In this document: positions 28,092-35,946 of the stretch, piece after piece
How positions within the stretch are numbered: position 1 is the first letter of the stretch
How the letters are laid out: each line of letters opens with the position of its first letter
Assembly (NCBI GenBank): GCA_017744935.1
Contig: JAGIAI010000020.1
Span: 1 to 64,000, forward strand
Source: Variovorax sp.
GTDB lineage: Bacteria > Pseudomonadota > Gammaproteobacteria > Burkholderiales > Burkholderiaceae_C
DNA: 64,000 nt
Reading direction: 5' to 3'
Made by a program: the position numbers and the translations under genes
Notes under the pieces: generated by a model
Told to the model about the DNA's origin: nothing
The model's input: the letters and a program-made list of their open reading frames with translations, nothing else
Databases searched by the model: none

Positions 28092-28103
28092 TTCCCGCCG
28101 CGC

Positions 28104-28832
28104 TCAGCAGCCCAGCAGATCCGCGAGATGCTCGATGCTGCGGGCGTGCAGGTTGTTGTCCGGCTCCGGCGAGACATCCTTCGGCCGTGCCGGGCCGAAT
28201 TCCAGGGGCCGCTCGATGTAGCCGGTGCGCAGCCCGCAGGTGCGCGCGGCCGCAAGGTCGTCGTGATGCGCCGCGGCGAGCATCACTTGCCCCGGTGATA
28301 CATCGAACACGGCCGCGACACCGAGGTAAGTGCGCGGGTCCGGCTTGTACGCCTTGAAGACCTCGGCCGACAGCACGCAATCCCAAGGCAGTCCGGCGTT
28401 CTTGGCCATTTCGGTCAGAAGGCCGATGTTGCCGTTCGAGAGCGAGCAGATGATGTACTTGCGCTTGAGCCGGGCAAGCCCCACAACCGAATCCGGCCAC
28501 GCGGGAAGCCGGTGCCAGGCCTTGTTGAGATCGCGCTTGCGGTCCGAATCAAGGTCTTCGATGCCGAAGTCGCGCAGCACGCTGCCGAGGATGCCCATAT
28601 GCAGCTCGTCGAGCAGCGTGAAGCCGCCCTCGCCCGCTGCAAGGCGTTCCATCACGCCCTTCATCGCCGGCTGGTACCCCGCCCGCCATGCCAGCGCGAA
28701 TGCCCCACCATCGATGCCGGGGATGATGCGCTCGGCCTCGGCAGCGATGCCCGAGTACCAGTCGACCACAGTGCCAAAGACATCGAAGGCGATGACCTTC
28801 AGGTCACTCGCGTCGAAGGTTGCTGCGCTCAT
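28104..28832 (-). CDS. HAD-superfamily hydrolase, haloacid dehalogenase type II-like
   Basis: The protein is 242 aa. The nucleophile Asp is in AFDVFGTVVDW, motif II Ser in CSLSNGN, motif III Lys in KAYKPDPRTY, and acidic motif IV in AAHHDDLAAA. L-2-haloacid dehalogenases have this arrangement, but many relatives are phosphatases. It is the third gene of the edd-eda operon (ATGA overlap with eda), which suggests a role in sugar-acid or phosphate metabolism rather than xenobiotic dehalogenation. Confidence 0.8.
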   Translation of the reverse strand: MSAATFDASDLKVIAFDVFGTVVDWYSGIAAEAERIIPGIDGGAFALAWRAGYQPAMKGVMERLAAGEGGFTLLDELHMGILGSVLRDFGIEDLDSDRKRDLNKAWHRLPAWPDSVVGLARLKRKYIICSLSNGNIGLLTEMAKNAGLPWDCVLSAEVFKAYKPDPRTYLGVAAVFDVSPGQVMLAAAHHDDLAAARTCGLRTGYIERPLEFGPARPKDVSPEPDNNLHARSIEHLADLLGC

Positions 28833-29464
28833 CGCGCGAGCTGGCTCGCTTCTCGGGCGAGTGCCTCGATGCGGGACCAATCGCCGGCCGCAATCGCATC
28901 GGTCGGAACGATCCACGAACCGCCAACACACGCCACATTCGACAGCGCAAGAAACTCGGGCGCATTGCCCGCGTGAACGCCGCCGGTCGGGCAGAACTTC
29001 ACATCGCCGAAAGGCCCCTGCCATGCCTTGAGCATCGCGAGCCCGCCGGCCTGAACTGCCGGAAAGAACTTGAGTTCGGTGAAGCCGTCTTCCTGGGCCA
29101 TCATGATTTCGCTGCCGGTCGCGACGCCGGGCAGCAGCGGCAGGCCCAGGTCGTGGCATGCCTTGCCAACTGCGCGCGTGTAGCCCGGGCTCACGCCGAA
29201 CTTCGCGCCCGCGAGCGCCGAGGCCTGTGCGTCGGCCGCGCTGCGGATCGTGCCCGCGCCGGCCACTGCTTCGGGCACTTCCTTGGAAATGACTTCGATG
29301 CACTCGAGCGCTTCGCGCGTGCGCAGCGTCACTTCGAGCATGCGGATCCCGCCGGCCACGAGTGCGCGTGCCAACGGCACCGCGTCCTTCACGTCATGCA
29401 AAACGATCACGGGGATCACCGGTGCATCGCGCATCACGTCGAGCGCGGTCAAATTCACAGCCAT
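28829..29464 (-). CDS. eda: 2-dehydro-3-deoxy-phosphogluconate aldolase
   Basis: The protein is 211 aa of the KDPG aldolase family. The catalytic Glu lies in LEVTLRT, the Schiff-base Lys in TELKFFPA, and the phosphate loop includes CPTGGV. It performs the last step of the Entner-Doudoroff pathway, giving pyruvate and glyceraldehyde 3-phosphate. Its ATG lies 10 bases inside the edd gene and its stop overlaps the HAD gene start, so the three genes are translationally coupled. Confidence 0.93.
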   Translation of the reverse strand: MAVNLTALDVMRDAPVIPVIVLHDVKDAVPLARALVAGGIRMLEVTLRTREALECIEVISKEVPEAVAGAGTIRSAADAQASALAGAKFGVSPGYTRAVGKACHDLGLPLLPGVATGSEIMMAQEDGFTELKFFPAVQAGGLAMLKAWQGPFGDVKFCPTGGVHAGNAPEFLALSNVACVGGSWIVPTDAIAAGDWSRIEALAREASQLAR

Positions 29465-31293
29465 GTGCAGGCTCCTTCTTCTGCTGTCAATGCATTGCGG
29501 CGCATGCCGGCGAACAGTTCGCGGCCCAGGCCGTGACCGTTTGCGGTGCGCTGTTCTTCGGGTTGCTTGGCGACTTCGCGTTGCGCCCACTCGTCGTCGG
29601 GCACCAGCACGGCGAGCGTGCCGGCAATCGAATCGAGGCGGATGAGGTCGCCGTCGCGCACCTTGGCCAGTGGCCCGCCCGCGGCGGCCTCGGGCGACAC
29701 GTGGATCGCAGCCGGCACCTTGCCCGAGGCGCCGCTCATTCGGCCATCGGTCACGAGCGCCACGCGAAAGCCCTTGCCCTGCAGCACCGAAAGCGGCGGC
29801 GTCAGCTTGTGCAGCTCCGGCATGCCGTTGGCTTGCGGCCCCTGCCAGCGCACGACGCACACCACGTCGCGCTGGAGTTCGCCGGCCTTGAAGGCATCCT
29901 GCAGTTCGCCTTGCGAATCGAACACGCGGGCGGGTGCCTCGATCACATGCCGGTCATCCGGCACCGAAGATACCTTGATCACGCTCCGGCCAAGATTGCC
30001 GACCAGCACCTTGAGCCCGCCGGTCGCACTGAACGGCGACGCGACCGGACGCGCAACCGCATCGTTCCTGGTCGGCGCCGCGACATGCCACGCCAGCGCG
30101 TGCTCGTCGGATGGCGTGGCGGCGAGCGTGGGGATGTTCGCGAATTCGCGGATTCCGCCAGCGCGCACCGTCTGCACGTCGGCGTGCATCAGCCCGGAGT
30201 CGAGCAGTTCACCGATCACGAAGCCGGGACCGCCCGCGGCCTGGAACTCGTTCACGTCGGCCGTTCCGTTCGGATAGACCCGCGTGAGCAGCGGCACAAC
30301 TTCCGAAAGTTCCGAGAAGTCGTTCCAGTCGATCAGGATGCCCGCCGCCCGCGCGACCGCCACCCAATGGATCAGATGATTGGTCGATCCACCGGTGGCA
30401 AGCAGGGCCGCCATCGCGTTGACGATCACGCGCTCATCGACCATTTCGCCGATCGGCGGCACCGCATACGCCTTGTCGGAAGCCCGCCCGAGCACGGTAC
30501 GCACCGCCTCGCGGGTGAGCGCCTCGCGCATCGAATCCCCCGGCTGGATGAACGCGGTGCCGGGCACATGCAGGCCCATCGCCTCGAGCAGCATCTGGTT
30601 GCTGTTCGCGGTGCCGTAGAAGGTGCAGGTGCCCTGTGCGTGATAGGCCTGCATCTCGGCGTCGAGGAGTCCTTGCCTTCCGACCAACCCCTGTGCGGCC
30701 TGTTCGCGAACCTTGGCCTTCGCGCTGTTCGAGAGGCCCGAAGGCATCGGCCCCGCGGGCACGAAGACCATCGGCAGATGACCGAAGTGCAGCGCACCGA
30801 TCAGCAGGCCCGGCACGATCTTGTCGCAGACGCCGAGCAGCAGCGCGGCATCGAACATGTCGTGCGTGAGGGCCACAGCCGTCCCCATCGCGATCACGTC
30901 GCGACTGAAAAGGCTGAGCTCCATGCCGGGGGTGCCCTGCGTGACGCCATCGCACATCGCGGGCACGCCACCGGCCACCTGCGCAGTCGCCGCATACCGC
31001 CGCGCCTCGTGCTTGACGATGTCCGGGTAGCCCTGGAACGGTGCATGGGCCGAGAGCATGTCGTTGTAGGCGGTGACCACGCCGATGTTCGGCGCACGTT
31101 CGGTCACTACCTTGAGTTTGTCGTTGGCCGGAATCCCCGCGACGGCGTGCGCCACGTTGGCGCAGCCCATGCGATCGGAGCCGCGTTCGCGGTGTCGGAT
31201 TTCGGAGAGACGCTGGAGGTAGGCACTGCGCAGCGCTCGGCTGCGCTCACGGATGCGATCGGTGACATCGCGGACTGTGGGGTGTGTAGTCAT
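29455..31293 (-). CDS. edd: Phosphogluconate dehydratase
   Basis: The protein is 612 aa, the usual Edd length. It belongs to the IlvD/Edd family with the 4Fe-4S ligand cysteines in [28 protein letters not shown] and [13 protein letters not shown]. It converts 6-phosphogluconate to KDPG. The ATG at 31293 ([10 protein letters not shown]) was chosen; an in-frame extension to 31395 crosses a terminator of the neighbouring gene. A 13-bp inverted repeat lies 27 bases upstream and may be the operator. Confidence 0.94.
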   Translation of the reverse strand: MTTHPTVRDVTDRIRERSRALRSAYLQRLSEIRHRERGSDRMGCANVAHAVAGIPANDKLKVVTERAPNIGVVTAYNDMLSAHAPFQGYPDIVKHEARRYAATAQVAGGVPAMCDGVTQGTPGMELSLFSRDVIAMGTAVALTHDMFDAALLLGVCDKIVPGLLIGALHFGHLPMVFVPAGPMPSGLSNSAKAKVREQAAQGLVGRQGLLDAEMQAYHAQGTCTFYGTANSNQMLLEAMGLHVPGTAFIQPGDSMREALTREAVRTVLGRASDKAYAVPPIGEMVDERVIVNAMAALLATGGSTNHLIHWVAVARAAGILIDWNDFSELSEVVPLLTRVYPNGTADVNEFQAAGGPGFVIGELLDSGLMHADVQTVRAGGIREFANIPTLAATPSDEHALAWHVAAPTRNDAVARPVASPFSATGGLKVLVGNLGRSVIKVSSVPDDRHVIEAPARVFDSQGELQDAFKAGELQRDVVCVVRWQGPQANGMPELHKLTPPLSVLQGKGFRVALVTDGRMSGASGKVPAAIHVSPEAAAGGPLAKVRDGDLIRLDSIAGTLAVLVPDDEWAQREVAKQPEEQRTANGHGLGRELFAGMRRNALTAEEGACTWL

Positions 31294-31319
31294 GGGATAT
31301 GTCGCACTGCCGTTGAGCC

Positions 31320-31332
31320 GCCAAGCATTGGC
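31320..31332. promoter_or_regulatory. Inverted repeat upstream of edd, candidate operator
   Basis: GCCAA-GCA-TTGGC is a perfect 5-bp inverted repeat in the 60 bases before the edd start codon. No regulator gene adjoins the operon, so a regulator encoded elsewhere (HexR or LacI type) would have to bind it. Confidence 0.4.
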
Positions 31333-31361
31333 AACTCGAAGGTGCATGGTATCAAGCCAGA

Positions 31362-31389
31362 ATGAAAAAGCCCCGACATGCGGGGCTTT
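31362..31389 (-). terminator. Intrinsic terminator after the OmpA-like gene
   Basis: Read on the minus strand: AAAGCCCCG, loop CATGT, CGGGGCTTT, then further T residues. It lies 31 bases beyond the stop of the OmpA-like gene and separates it from the edd operon on the same strand. Confidence 0.85.
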
Positions 31390-31419
31390 GTTCACGTCGC
31401 CACTGGGGCAAAGGCGAAG

Positions 31420-31959
31420 TCAATCGATCAGCTTCACTTCGACGCGCCGGGCCTGGGCGTCGTTGCCCGAGCCGGTGGTCACTTCGGGCCGCTCCATCTG
31501 GACCTTGTCGGGCGGGCAGCCGAGGCCCACGAGCACGTCGCGCACCATCTGGGCGCGCTTCTTGGCGAGCTCATCGTTGAGCGCCGGATCGCCGGTGGTG
31601 TCGTGGAAGCCGGACACCAGCGCCTTCTTGCCACCTTCGACGCCCTTGAGCACGATGGCCAGCGCCTCGGCGGCGCCGGGCGCGATGTCCGCGCTCGCGG
31701 TGGCGAAGTAGAAGTTCACCACGCCGCCCGCGACACGGATGCTTGCGCCGTCGGGGATCACGACCGTCACGGTCTCGGTCACGACCGCAACCGTTGTCGC
31801 GGGTGCCGCTGCGGCAACGGGCTGCGCGGGAACAGCGGCGTTGTGGCTCCTGGAATAAAGCACGATGCCGATGACAAACAGAATCACCAGCGCAATCAGG
31901 CCAAGCAGGAAGGCAAGGATGAAATTCTGTTGGCTGTCGTCGTCACTGGTCGCAGACAT
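31420..31959 (-). CDS. OmpA-family (peptidoglycan-binding) membrane-anchored protein
   Basis: The protein is 179 aa: a short acidic cytoplasmic N-terminus, one membrane helix (about 13-35), a Pro/Ala/Val-rich linker, and a C-terminal OmpA-like domain (about 75-179) with the motif VNFYFATASADI, the Asp in FHDTTGDPALNDELAKKRA and the Arg in AQARRVEV expected to bind diaminopimelate. It probably tethers the inner membrane to peptidoglycan. It is divergent from the chaC-like gene, with only 42 bases between the starts chosen here. Confidence 0.8.
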   Translation of the reverse strand: MSATSDDDSQQNFILAFLLGLIALVILFVIGIVLYSRSHNAAVPAQPVAAAAPATTVAVVTETVTVVIPDGASIRVAGGVVNFYFATASADIAPGAAEALAIVLKGVEGGKKALVSGFHDTTGDPALNDELAKKRAQMVRDVLVGLGCPPDKVQMERPEVTTGSGNDAQARRVEVKLID

Positions 31960-32001
31960 GGGCGGATCTCCGTAGTTGAGGGGTCGGTAAATAATGGTGC
32001 G

Positions 32002-32724
32002 GTGAACCATGACCGCGAAATTGTAGGTGCCGCCCCAGAGCCGCAGAAGGGCGATCCGGGTCCTCCTGGCCTCGATCCCCTGCCCAAGCCCCTGCGCGAT
32101 CCCAAACCGATGCTCGATCGGGTGATCGAGGAATGGGGCGGTCACCAGGACCTGTGGCTCTTCGGCTACGGCTCGCTGATCTGGCGACCCGAGTTCGGCT
32201 TCATCGAGCGACACCCGGCGCGGGTGCACGGTTGGCATCGCGCCCTCAAGATGTGGAGCCGGGTGAATCGCGGAACGGTCGAGAACCCGGGTCTCGTCTT
32301 CGGGCTGCTGTCGGGCGGCAGTTGTCGCGGCATGGTCTTCCGCGTGCCGGCGGCAGACGGACTCGAGACGCTGGGGCGTCTCTGGCTGCGCGAGATGCCC
32401 ACCGGCGTTTACGACCCGCGCTGGCTCGAATGCAACACACCGCATTCCAAGGTGAAGGCGCTTGCCTTCACACTCTCGCGCCACAGCCCCAACTTCACTG
32501 GCGAGCTCAGCGACGAGCGGTATCGCCATATCTTCGCAAGCGCGGTCGGCCGCTATGGCAGTTCGCTCGACTATGCGCAACAGACTCTGCTGGAGCTCAA
32601 GCGCCACTCGATCCATGACGCAGCGCTGGCGCGGCTCGTGAAGCTGGCCGAAATCCGTTTGTCGGCCGAGGCTGATGGCGGAAAAGCGCCATCTTCGCTA
32701 TACCCTCCTGGATCCCAAAACTAA
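32002..32724 (+). CDS. Gamma-glutamylcyclotransferase of the ChaC family
   Basis: The protein is 240 aa from the GTG at 32002, or 204 aa from the ATG at 32110. The diagnostic motif LFGYGSLIWRPEF starts the catalytic domain, and the catalytic Glu is in LREMPTGVYDP. ChaC enzymes degrade glutathione to 5-oxoproline and Cys-Gly. The GTG was chosen because the residues before the ATG (a Pro-rich segment, PGPPGLDPLPKPLRDPKP) look like conserved coding sequence; this start is uncertain. sodC follows after 20 bases. Confidence 0.82.
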   Translation: MNHDREIVGAAPEPQKGDPGPPGLDPLPKPLRDPKPMLDRVIEEWGGHQDLWLFGYGSLIWRPEFGFIERHPARVHGWHRALKMWSRVNRGTVENPGLVFGLLSGGSCRGMVFRVPAADGLETLGRLWLREMPTGVYDPRWLECNTPHSKVKALAFTLSRHSPNFTGELSDERYRHIFASAVGRYGSSLDYAQQTLLELKRHSIHDAALARLVKLAEIRLSAEADGGKAPSSLYPPGSQN

Positions 32725-32744
32725 TCAACATTCAAGGAGTTCAT

Positions 32745-33281
32745 ATGTCCCGTCGAATCATCGCCCTCGCCGCCACCCTTGCTGCCACCGCCACGCTGGC
32801 CGCCTGCGGCACCATGGGCCAAGGCGCGGGAGCCACGGCCACTCTTGCACCGACCGGGGCGATTTCGCCGAATCCGACCATGGGCAAGGTGACCTTCACG
32901 CCGCTCGACCACGGGGTGCGCGTGACCGGCGAAGTGCGCGGCCTCCCGCCGGGAACGGAACACGGCTTTCACATCCACGAGAAGGGCGACTGCGGCGACA
33001 ACGGCAATGCCTCTGGCGGCCACTTCAACCCCGCCGGCGGCACGCATGGCAAGTTCGCCGCACCGGGCAGCCATGCTGGCGAACTGCCGAGCCTCGTGGC
33101 CGACGCTGGTGGCGTCGCGAAGTTCAGCGTCGAGGTGCACGCCATCTCCCTGACCGAAGGCGCCGCCAACAACGTGGTGGGCCGCGCTATCGTGGTGCAT
33201 CGCGACCGCGACGACTTCACCACGCAGCCAGCCGGCAACTCCGGTCCGCGTGTCGCTTGTGGCGTGATCACCCGCGGCTGA
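32745..33281 (+). CDS. sodC: Cu,Zn superoxide dismutase (lipoprotein)
   Basis: The protein is 178 aa. A signal peptide ends in the lipobox LAAC (Cys about 20), so the enzyme is probably a periplasmic lipoprotein. Copper and zinc ligands are present in HGFHIHEKGDC and GGHFNPAGGTHG, with the Asp/His of HAGELPSLVADAGG and the active-site Arg in [10 protein letters not shown]. It detoxifies periplasmic superoxide. AAGGAG lies before the ATG. Its 3' end overlaps the convergent mocA-like gene by 14 bases. Confidence 0.94.
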   Translation: MSRRIIALAATLAATATLAACGTMGQGAGATATLAPTGAISPNPTMGKVTFTPLDHGVRVTGEVRGLPPGTEHGFHIHEKGDCGDNGNASGGHFNPAGGTHGKFAAPGSHAGELPSLVADAGGVAKFSVEVHAISLTEGAANNVVGRAIVVHRDRDDFTTQPAGNSGPRVACGVITRG

Positions 33282-33846
33282 GCCGCTCCCGCAACAGCGC
33301 TTCGGCGCGGGCCAGTTCTTCCGGTGTGTCGATGTCGGTGACGATGCCGACGTCGTCCAGTTCGAGTTCGGCAACCTGCCCTGCTTCGCGCAAGGCACGG
33401 AGCACCGGCGCCGCACCCAGGTTGCCCGACAGTGCTGCAAGCCGGGGTCCGCACGGGGCAGCGAAGCCGACTGGATGCCCGCGCGTGCCGCGATAGCTCG
33501 GTTGCGCCGCCTGCACCCCGCCCTGCAATGCATGCGCGACCGCCTGCAGCGTCGGGGGTTGGACCAGCGGCAAGTCGGCCGGAAGAATCAGCCACCCATG
33601 CGCATCAGCCGTGGCCCGCACGGCAGCGGCGATCGAATCGCCCATGCCCGGATGCCCGACGTCTTCCAGATGCCACGGAAGACCGCTCTCACGGACCGAG
33701 GCCAGTGTGTGCTCCAGCACCGTCGCGCCGACCAGCGGCGCGTGCAGCTTGCGCCCGGCGCCGCCCGCGGCCTTGAATCGCTCCCCGCGGCCCGATGCGA
33801 GGACGATGACGGTCGGAGGCCCAGACGATGGCGATGCGGCATTCAT
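33268..33846 (-). CDS. MobA/MocA-like nucleotidyltransferase
   Basis: The protein is 192 aa. The N-terminal nucleotide-binding motif reads [19 protein letters not shown], followed by LPADLPLV with the metal-binding Asp; this is the MobA-like NTP-transferase fold. MocA proteins add CMP to molybdopterin for xanthine-dehydrogenase-type enzymes. No molybdoenzyme gene is nearby, so the cofactor role is inferred from fold only. The ATG at 33846 was chosen; the in-frame extension to 33912 would enter the pdxH gene. Confidence 0.75.
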   Translation of the reverse strand: MNAASPSSGPPTVIVLASGRGERFKAAGGAGRKLHAPLVGATVLEHTLASVRESGLPWHLEDVGHPGMGDSIAAAVRATADAHGWLILPADLPLVQPPTLQAVAHALQGGVQAAQPSYRGTRGHPVGFAAPCGPRLAALSGNLGAAPVLRALREAGQVAELELDDVGIVTDIDTPEELARAEALLRERLSRG

Positions 33847-33875
33847 GCGCCGAAGTATCTTCGCTTTGCTTGCGC

Positions 33876-33881
33876 AACAAT
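33876..33881 (+). promoter_or_regulatory. -10-like hexamer directly upstream of pdxH
   Basis: AACAAT ends seven bases before the pdxH ATG (33888), so transcription would start at or very near the start codon. No Shine-Dalgarno sequence is present, which is consistent with a leaderless mRNA. It overlaps the 5' flank of the divergent mocA-like gene. Confidence 0.3.
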
Positions 33882-33887
33882 GGCGCC

Positions 33888-34538
33888 ATGATGAGTTCCC
33901 CCAACGAAGCACTGGCCGCCCTGCGCAAAAGCTACGAGCGCGCCGAACTCGACGAAACCAGCAGCGCCGAAGACCCGCTGAAGCAATTCGAGCGCTGGCT
34001 GGCCGAAGCCATCGACGCCAAGCTGCCAGAACCCAATGCGATGACGCTCGCCACCGTCGGCGGCGACTTGCGCCCGTCGACGCGCATCGTTCTCATCAAA
34101 GGCTATGACGAGCGCGGCATCGTCTGGTACACCAACTACCAGAGCCGCAAGGGGCAGGACCTCGCCGGCAATCCGTTCGCGGCGCTGCAGTTCCATTGGG
34201 TCGAGCTCGAACGCGTGGTGCGCATCGAAGGCCGCGTCGAGAGGGTCAGCGACGCCGAGAGCGACGTCTACTTCGCAAGCCGGCCCCTCGATTCACGCAT
34301 CGGCGCCTGGGCCAGCCCGCAGAGCGAGGTCATCAGCGGTCGCGACGTGCTGGTGAAGAACGCGGCCATCCATGCCGCGAAGCATCTGCTTTCGCCCCCG
34401 CGCCCGCCACACTGGGGTGGATTCCGCCTCGTGCCCGATCGCTGGGAGTTCTGGCAGGGCCGCAAGAGCCGGCTGCACGACCGGTTGCGCTATCGGCTCG
34501 AAGCCGGCGACTGGATTCGGGAACGCCTCGCGCCCTGA
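33888..34538 (+). CDS. pdxH: Pyridoxamine 5'-phosphate oxidase
   Basis: The protein is 216 aa. It has the PdxH FMN-binding pattern: [20 protein letters not shown], then the [19 protein letters not shown] block, the [11 protein letters not shown] motif, and the C-terminal [18 protein letters not shown] ending in ERLAP. It oxidises PNP and PMP to PLP, which the deaminase at 12217 also needs. The start [17 protein letters not shown] matches the family N-terminus. The next gene is convergent, six bases away. Confidence 0.94.
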   Translation: MMSSPNEALAALRKSYERAELDETSSAEDPLKQFERWLAEAIDAKLPEPNAMTLATVGGDLRPSTRIVLIKGYDERGIVWYTNYQSRKGQDLAGNPFAALQFHWVELERVVRIEGRVERVSDAESDVYFASRPLDSRIGAWASPQSEVISGRDVLVKNAAIHAAKHLLSPPRPPHWGGFRLVPDRWEFWQGRKSRLHDRLRYRLEAGDWIRERLAP

Positions 34539-34544
34539 GGCCGC

Positions 34545-35504
34545 TCAGAGCCTGCCCGCGAGCGCCATCACGACCGTGAGCGTGACCAGCGCGAGCCCGG
34601 TTGACACGACCACGCTGGCCGTCACCAGCTCTTCAGCGGTGCGGTAGCGCTGCGAGAACAGGAAGACGTTCGCACCAATCGGCAAAGCGGCGGCGACCAC
34701 CATGACGGTCAGCGGCAAGCCTCGCAGCCCCAGCACCAAGCCGAGCCCGGCGACAAGAAGCGGATGCACGAGGTTCTTGATCAACGCCTGCACGAGCGCG
34801 CCGCGCCAGTGCATGCCCACCGGTGTCAACGCCAGAGTGATTCCCACCATGACCAAGGCCACTGGGCTGAAGGCACCCCCGAGCAACGCGATTGTCGTGT
34901 CGATGGCCTCCGGCATCCGCAGGCCCGATTGCCCGAAGAGCAGGCCAGCCACGATCGGCAGCGGCACCGGGTGGATGATCGCGTTGTAAAGCGCACGTCC
35001 GACGACGCGCATCATCGGCTTTCGCGCCTCGCCGCTGCTCGCGGCCTGTTCGTGCGCCACGGCGAGTTCGAGTACGACCGTCGCACTGGTCAACAGCACC
35101 AGCGAGTGCAGCGAAATGAGCGTGAGCAGCACCACCGTCCCGTCCGGCCCATAGGCGAGGCCGATCAGTGCGATGCCGATCATCACGGTGTTGCTGTAGG
35201 TATTGGCCAGCGCGAGCACCGCCGCCGTACGGTGGAAGCCGCGCCAGAACATCGTGCCCGCGAAGATGAGCCCCGCCGCGATGAAATATGCGGCCACAGG
35301 GCGAAGACTGAGCTGCTCGATACGCACCGTGCTCATGGAGTGAAACAACAGCGCCGGCGCGAGCAACAGGAAGATCAGGTTCGACAGGTCGCGCACCGCA
35401 CCACCGCCGACCCATCCCCTGCGCCCGGCAACGAATCCAACGGCAATCAGCAGGACGACAGGCAGGAGAGAGGAAAGGACGGTCGCATTCACCGCGGCGA
35501 GCAT
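34545..35504 (-). CDS. AEC-family (auxin efflux carrier-like) transporter
   Basis: The protein is 319 aa with ten predicted membrane helices; it opens with SSLLPVVLLIAVGFVAGRRG and ends with a helix before AGRL. The NLIFLLLAPALLFHSMS segment and the central GLLFGQSGLRMPE region are typical of bacterial AEC permeases (YfdV/MleP relatives), which move malonate, malate or other organic acids. The substrate is not determinable here. Confidence 0.85.
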   Translation of the reverse strand: MLAAVNATVLSSLLPVVLLIAVGFVAGRRGWVGGGAVRDLSNLIFLLLAPALLFHSMSTVRIEQLSLRPVAAYFIAAGLIFAGTMFWRGFHRTAAVLALANTYSNTVMIGIALIGLAYGPDGTVVLLTLISLHSLVLLTSATVVLELAVAHEQAASSGEARKPMMRVVGRALYNAIIHPVPLPIVAGLLFGQSGLRMPEAIDTTIALLGGAFSPVALVMVGITLALTPVGMHWRGALVQALIKNLVHPLLVAGLGLVLGLRGLPLTVMVVAAALPIGANVFLFSQRYRTAEELVTASVVVSTGLALVTLTVVMALAGRL

Positions 35505-35535
35505 ACCCGCGCACGCAACGCGAAAGCCGCGCGGC

Positions 35536-35844
35536 TCACACCGTCGGATGGCGCTCGAAATCGACGAACCGGTCGAATGGCCGCGGCACGTCCTTCACTT
35601 CGAGCGACGACACCCGTGCGCCCGGCACTCCCGTGCGCAACCAGTCGCACATGTGTGCAATCTGATTCGGCGAACCCTGGAGCACTGCTTCGACCGAGCC
35701 GTCCAGCCGGTTGCGAACCCACCCGGTGATGCCGAGCCCGCGGGCATGACGGACGCAGGCCTGGCGATAGCCCACGCCCTGCACCCTGCCGACGACCCGT
35801 ATCAAGCGGCAGTCGATCGCCGCAGTGTTGTCGCCTCCTTCCAT
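35536..35844 (-). CDS. Acylphosphatase
   Basis: The protein is 102 aa. The signature VVGRVQGVGYR supplies the phosphate-binding loop and catalytic Arg, and GWVRNRLDGSVEAVLQG supplies the catalytic Asn. It hydrolyses acyl phosphates such as 1,3-bisphosphoglycerate. GAGGAG upstream of the ATG at 35844 (MEGGDNTAAI) decided the start over an in-frame ATG at 35904. Confidence 0.9.
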   Translation of the reverse strand: MEGGDNTAAIDCRLIRVVGRVQGVGYRQACVRHARGLGITGWVRNRLDGSVEAVLQGSPNQIAHMCDWLRTGVPGARVSSLEVKDVPRPFDRFVDFERHPTV

Positions 35845-35946
35845 CGCCGTGGCTCCTCTTTTCGGATGAAAGGAGAGCATCGTCGAACAGGCCCGCCGAG
35901 CCAAGTTTCAATTGGTGAGCGGGCTGCGGCAGCAGGACTCTGAAGG

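Noticed and set aside
28104..28832. Haloacid dehalogenase as a xenobiotic degradation gene
   Set aside because: Its coupling to edd-eda argues for a metabolic phosphatase-like role; the family name alone is not evidence for dehalogenation.
31294..31395. N-terminal extension of Edd
   Set aside because: It would run through the terminator of the OmpA-like gene and is absent from the usual family N-terminus.
33268..33281. Overlap of sodC and the mocA-like gene as a frameshift or misassembly
   Set aside because: Both reading frames are intact to their normal C-termini; tail-to-tail overlaps are frequent in this window (also 54142-54189).
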